A stretch of DNA of 64,000 nucleotides from Apostichopus japonicus (Eukaryota; Echinodermata; Holothuroidea; Aspidochirotida; Stichopodidae): NCBI RefSeq assembly GCF_037975245.1, contig NC_092565.1:3423499-3487498 (forward strand), read 5' to 3'. Both the position numbers and the translations under genes were made by a program. The notes under the pieces are model-generated. The model had not been told where the DNA came from. It did not search any database and was given only the letters and a program-made list of their open reading frames with translations. Positions 60,924 through 64,000 of this stretch are shown here, in pieces. Within the stretch, counting starts at the first letter, position 1; each line of letters opens with the position of its first letter.

Positions 60924-61372
60924 GTATTTAGCATGAAAATCTCTGTAATAGATATGTTGTTAGCACTGCACGGAAGCAACTTGCGGTTGATTGTTATAAT
61001 TTTTTTTGAAAAGAAAGAATGATGTTCGTTCATAATGTGTTCACAACGGAACTTTAGATAGCAACGAAAGTGTAGACATCAACGTGAGTTTATACATCAA
61101 CGTGAGTTTAGACATCAAGGGGAGTTTAGACATCAACCGTAAGTTTAGACATCAACCTGAGTTTAGACATGAACCGTAAGTTTACAAATCAACGTGAGTT
61201 TAGACATTAAGGCGCGTTTAGTCGTCAACGTGACTTTAGACATCAACGTAAGTTTAGACATCAACGAACAACAGCAACATGGTAAACTAGCAGCAACAGC
61301 TTTAGTTTAGACAGCAACAAACTTAGTTTAGACAACGAAATACGGTTGCCCTTTTCGCGTTCCATAGTTAGG

Positions 61373-61508
61373 AGACTAGTACAGTAGGTGAGGAAGTGAA
61401 ATACTGTAAATTGGTGTACTGCAATATGTCGATGTTGGACTTTTGTCCATGGGCATCCTATATAATTATAATAATAACTATAAATATAATAAGGTTTTAC
61501 ATATGGTG
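61373..61508. other. Short spacer
   Basis: AT-rich spacer between two mobile elements. No feature seen. Confidence 0.5.
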
Positions 61509-61516
61509 TTCTGCCT

Positions 61517-62290
61517 CATAGGCGTAGGAGCCTGATTTGATTTGGGGGGGCTGAAACAACTTGCCCGAAAAATATAAGCAAAAATTTTTTTTGTAAGCGC
61601 GCGTTCAACATCTTAAAGCAACATTTTGCGTTTGGTCCCCGTTTTCTACTTTTTTGACATGTCCATCGAGGTTTTTTACATATATATCAATCACAAAACA
61701 GCAAACTAAGATATTAGCCAAGAAAATATCTTGGAGAAAACAAAGTTGAAAGTTGCAAATTTTTCGACTTTTATGCCACCATTTGAAGTAAGATATAAAT
61801 AGAAAAAGCTAGTTATGTATGTCGTTATGGCATAGTGGAGTCAGTGCGGTTGAGGAAAATCATAGAAAAGGACGCAAAATGCTGCTTTAATGTGCTATCA
61901 TATAGGCATTCATTGATAACTGATGAATGCCTATATGACATGCACAATAAGATGTTAAATGCGCGCGGAGCGCGCGAAAAATTTTGGTTTTATTTTCCCT
62001 GTTATTACCCTTCCATATTGGTTATAATTATTGGGGAAGTCGTTACAATAATATCAGTTTAACCATTGAAAAACACATTGCAAATTATTATTCTTTCCGT
62101 AGGTGCCCGAAAAATTCTTAGCATATTGCCCGAATTTTCACCCCCAAAAAAATGAAAAACACATTGCAAGTTATTCTTCTTTCAGTAGGTGCCCGAAAAA
62201 TTCTCAGCATATTGCCCGAATTTTCACCAAAAATTTTGGTTGGGGGGGCTGCAGCCCCCCCCCCAGCCCCCCCGGCCTCCTATGCCTATG
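61517..62290. mobile_element. 774-bp hAT-like MITE
   Basis: Ends CATAGGCGTAGGAGCC (left) and GGCCTCCTATGCCTATG (right) form an inverted repeat. The exact 8-bp duplication TTCTGCCT lies at 61509-61516 and 62291-62298. The inside has a G-rich left end (TTTGGGGGGGCTG), a matching right end (GGGGGGGCTGCAGCCCCCC), a perfect 15-bp hairpin at 61899-61937, a GCGCGCGGAGCGCGC palindrome at 61961-61975, and an 88-bp tandem duplication at 62069-62229. No transposase was seen. Confidence 0.93.
62069..62229. repeat. Two-copy duplication of about 88 bp in the 774-bp element
   Basis: Both copies read AAAACACATTGCAA, TTCTTTC-GTAGGTGCCCG and AGCATATTGCCCGAATTTTC. They differ at a few bases. Confidence 0.93.
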
Positions 62291-62298
62291 TTCTGCCT

Positions 62299-64000
62299 TC
62301 AAGTAAGTTTTGTAATCTGAAGAATAGTGAATCTTTGAATAAAAAGCTGTAACTTGGTGTCCTATTTTTTATTTTATTTTTTCCATTTTTTTTGTTTCAA
62401 TGGATACCATTCCATAAAACTTACCAGCTCCATGTTTTAACCAAGTTTGTTACAAACAAAATAATGACGGTTAATTCCCCCGCTTTAAATTCATCTAGAT
62501 GGGATTCATTATTTTCTTTCGATTAATGTGACATCATGATCAAGGGTACAATGTTATGTTCACAGAACAAATCAAATAACCTTTTAGGCCCTATAATTCC
62601 CAATTTACCACAGCCAATCACTCTCTGTTCTGCAAATGTCAAATATGCAAACAAATTAAACCTTATCACATACAGCATACAGGCATGTTCTCTTTATTAT
62701 TACAGAACTGTTATACCAGAGGGTTACCCGCAGAGCCTGGAAAATAAGAAAACCCTAGCAGGGTAGCTAGAGAAAGCATCACCTGAGAAAATCAGCCCAA
62801 AACTTGCTGAGTGTTCAGTGTTGAAGATCCAGGCCAATGGAAATAGATCAATCTTTTACTAATTAATAAAAACAATAAACAGCCTGTTAATAAACTGACA
62901 TTTGTTCCATGCAGTGTTACTACTCTCCCTGTATGTACAGCGTGTTACAGTGACAGGCTATATACTCTCATAATGCAGGTGTTTAATTGTTTGTACATAT
63001 AGAACCATCTCTATTACAGCCTATAAAACAACCAGACTGACAAGTGTGAGTGAAATCATGCATTAAATGCACTTAATTGTACTACAATGGATGCTCATAC
63101 GACTATTAAATGTACTGTAAATTTGACACAAGTGTCCCTATACCACAGTTTCCATGTTCGGTATATGTGGCATTTTTCAGTTCCAAATATGGTGGGAAAT
63201 TTGGAGTTGTACATGGCAAGCGTTGGCATATATACTCAGCAATACAATTAATTTGGTATTAAATGAAAATTTGGTAGCTGACGAGAATACACAAAAATAT
63301 ACATTACAAATATCTAATGGATTTCAGTAAAAGCATACCATTCACAAGTGGGCATGGGTGGGGGGGGGGTTGAGGAGGAGGAAGGGTTACTTCTAAGGGA
63401 AGATCCAATGTTCATTTGGCTTTCAACACTACTACATCATGCAAATCGATCACCCTTAACAACTAGTCAGTAGAAGTCAAATAGTTATGTACCTTTCTGT
63501 CTACTTTTTGTTTTTTCTATTTTGGCAGAGTAAATTTCATTTGGTGGGACACAGAACATGTGGGAAGGGAGCACAACCTATCCCCCCCCCCCCATTTCAC
63601 TGGTGACACCAATGATTGTAATATCCTGTTCCAATTAAAAACATCAAGTCAATGATTCTACAGTACCAATTAACTTCTGACTTTTACCAGCTATCATAAA
63701 AAATATTATTAACTGCTAGAAGGAAGTATTTGTAATAAACCAATATATGCCAATTAACCAGTACATTGTCAGCATATATGCCTGCACTAAGTGTATAGCA
63801 AAATTTGCAATATCCTAAAATATTTTATATCATGTGTGTATACTTCAAATACATCAGACACAAATTTGCATATTTTGCTTTGTGATTACAGACTCATTAC
63901 AACAATCAAACACAATCTTAGTATGTGTTGGAACATTATGTTTGTTACTTTAATATAGATCTTCTACATACAATGTTATCACCAGAGAACAGCTCTCCCT
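62299..64000. other. No gene recognised
   Basis: AT-rich to the end of the window, with poly-G/poly-C runs at 63360-63369 and 63581-63592. A 76-codon frame at 62536-62766 matches nothing known. Confidence 0.45.

Larger units (their letters stand above)
57973..61366. mobile_element. 3.4-kb foldback-type element with long TIRs
   Basis: The left end TATGGAACGCGAAAAGGGCA and right end TGCCCTTTTCGCGTTCCATA are nearly perfect inverted repeats. The similarity continues inward for more than 100 bp: left TTTCGTTGTCTAAACTAAGT, right ACTTAGTTTAGACAACGAAA. Inward from this the right side carries about 12 copies of an 18-bp unit GAGTTTAGACATCAACGT (about 61066-61270). The left side has fewer inverted relatives (TTGTCTAAACTTACGTTG). 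GTTAGG flanks both ends (57967-57972 and 61367-61372), a 6-bp duplication. Subterminal tandem arms recall Drosophila FB and sea urchin TU elements. No transposase was recognised. A younger foldback is nested at 60235-60923. Confidence 0.85.

Noticed and set aside
60207-61033. Open frames rich in F, G, P, N, W and K across the nested foldback
   Set aside because: Translations of T-rich and GGACC-type repeats on both strands, not proteins.

Overview
The window is AT-rich, CpG-poor eukaryotic DNA with almost no protein-coding sequence and very many tandem repeats, short inverted-repeat transposons and tRNA-derived SINEs. This looks like the intron or flank of a large gene in a marine invertebrate. 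Several dispersed repeats resemble types I associate with echinoderms, so a sea cucumber or sea urchin relative is my guess, but nothing here proves the species. I see no operon, ribosome-binding site, CRISPR array or rRNA.

One exon is convincing: 2115-2225 on the minus strand. It has a good acceptor and a consensus donor and encodes the first zinc finger of a LIM domain closely resembling LIM1 of the actin-binding LIM proteins (ABLIM/UNC-115). Because the gene runs on the minus strand, the rest of the LIM domains should lie left of the window. Most of the remaining 61 kb is then either a long 5' intron or upstream flank. A CpG-richer patch at 42.0-43.6 kb is the only weak candidate for a promoter that is not inside a transposon.

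Left part (1-20 kb): a 26-bp G-rich minisatellite (1.1-1.8 kb), several local duplications, an 18-bp minisatellite (7.7 kb), a ~150-bp array (8.5 kb), and a 2.7-kb inverted-repeat element (9.6-12.3 kb). That element contains a palindromic insert, a five-copy 136-bp array and a possible hammerhead ribozyme. Then come a 93-bp satellite (14.4-15.75 kb) and a 387-bp hAT-like MITE (19.4 kb).

Middle part (20-48 kb): a ~74-bp satellite (26.85-27.54 kb), a deleted hAT transposon that still carries the C-terminal end of a transposase (28.4-28.9 kb), a 149-bp array (31.1 kb), two copies of one SINE (35.3 and 47.4 kb), a 49-bp array (37.4 kb), a TA-flanked inverted-repeat element (38.6-39.8 kb), and a MITE inserted into the second SINE.

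Right part (48-64 kb): a foldback element with arms of mirrored 16-bp repeats (48.7-49.4 kb), a second copy of the SINE-inserted MITE (51.4 kb), a dispersed repeat ending in a hairpin (52.3-53.6 kb), and a 3.4-kb foldback element (58.0-61.4 kb). A second 16-bp-arm foldback is nested inside the 3.4-kb element, and a further 8-bp-TSD element lies at 61.5-62.3 kb. The most interesting signal is the pair of tandem-arm foldbacks: each is bounded by a perfect 8-bp target duplication and has arms built from a different 16-bp unit.
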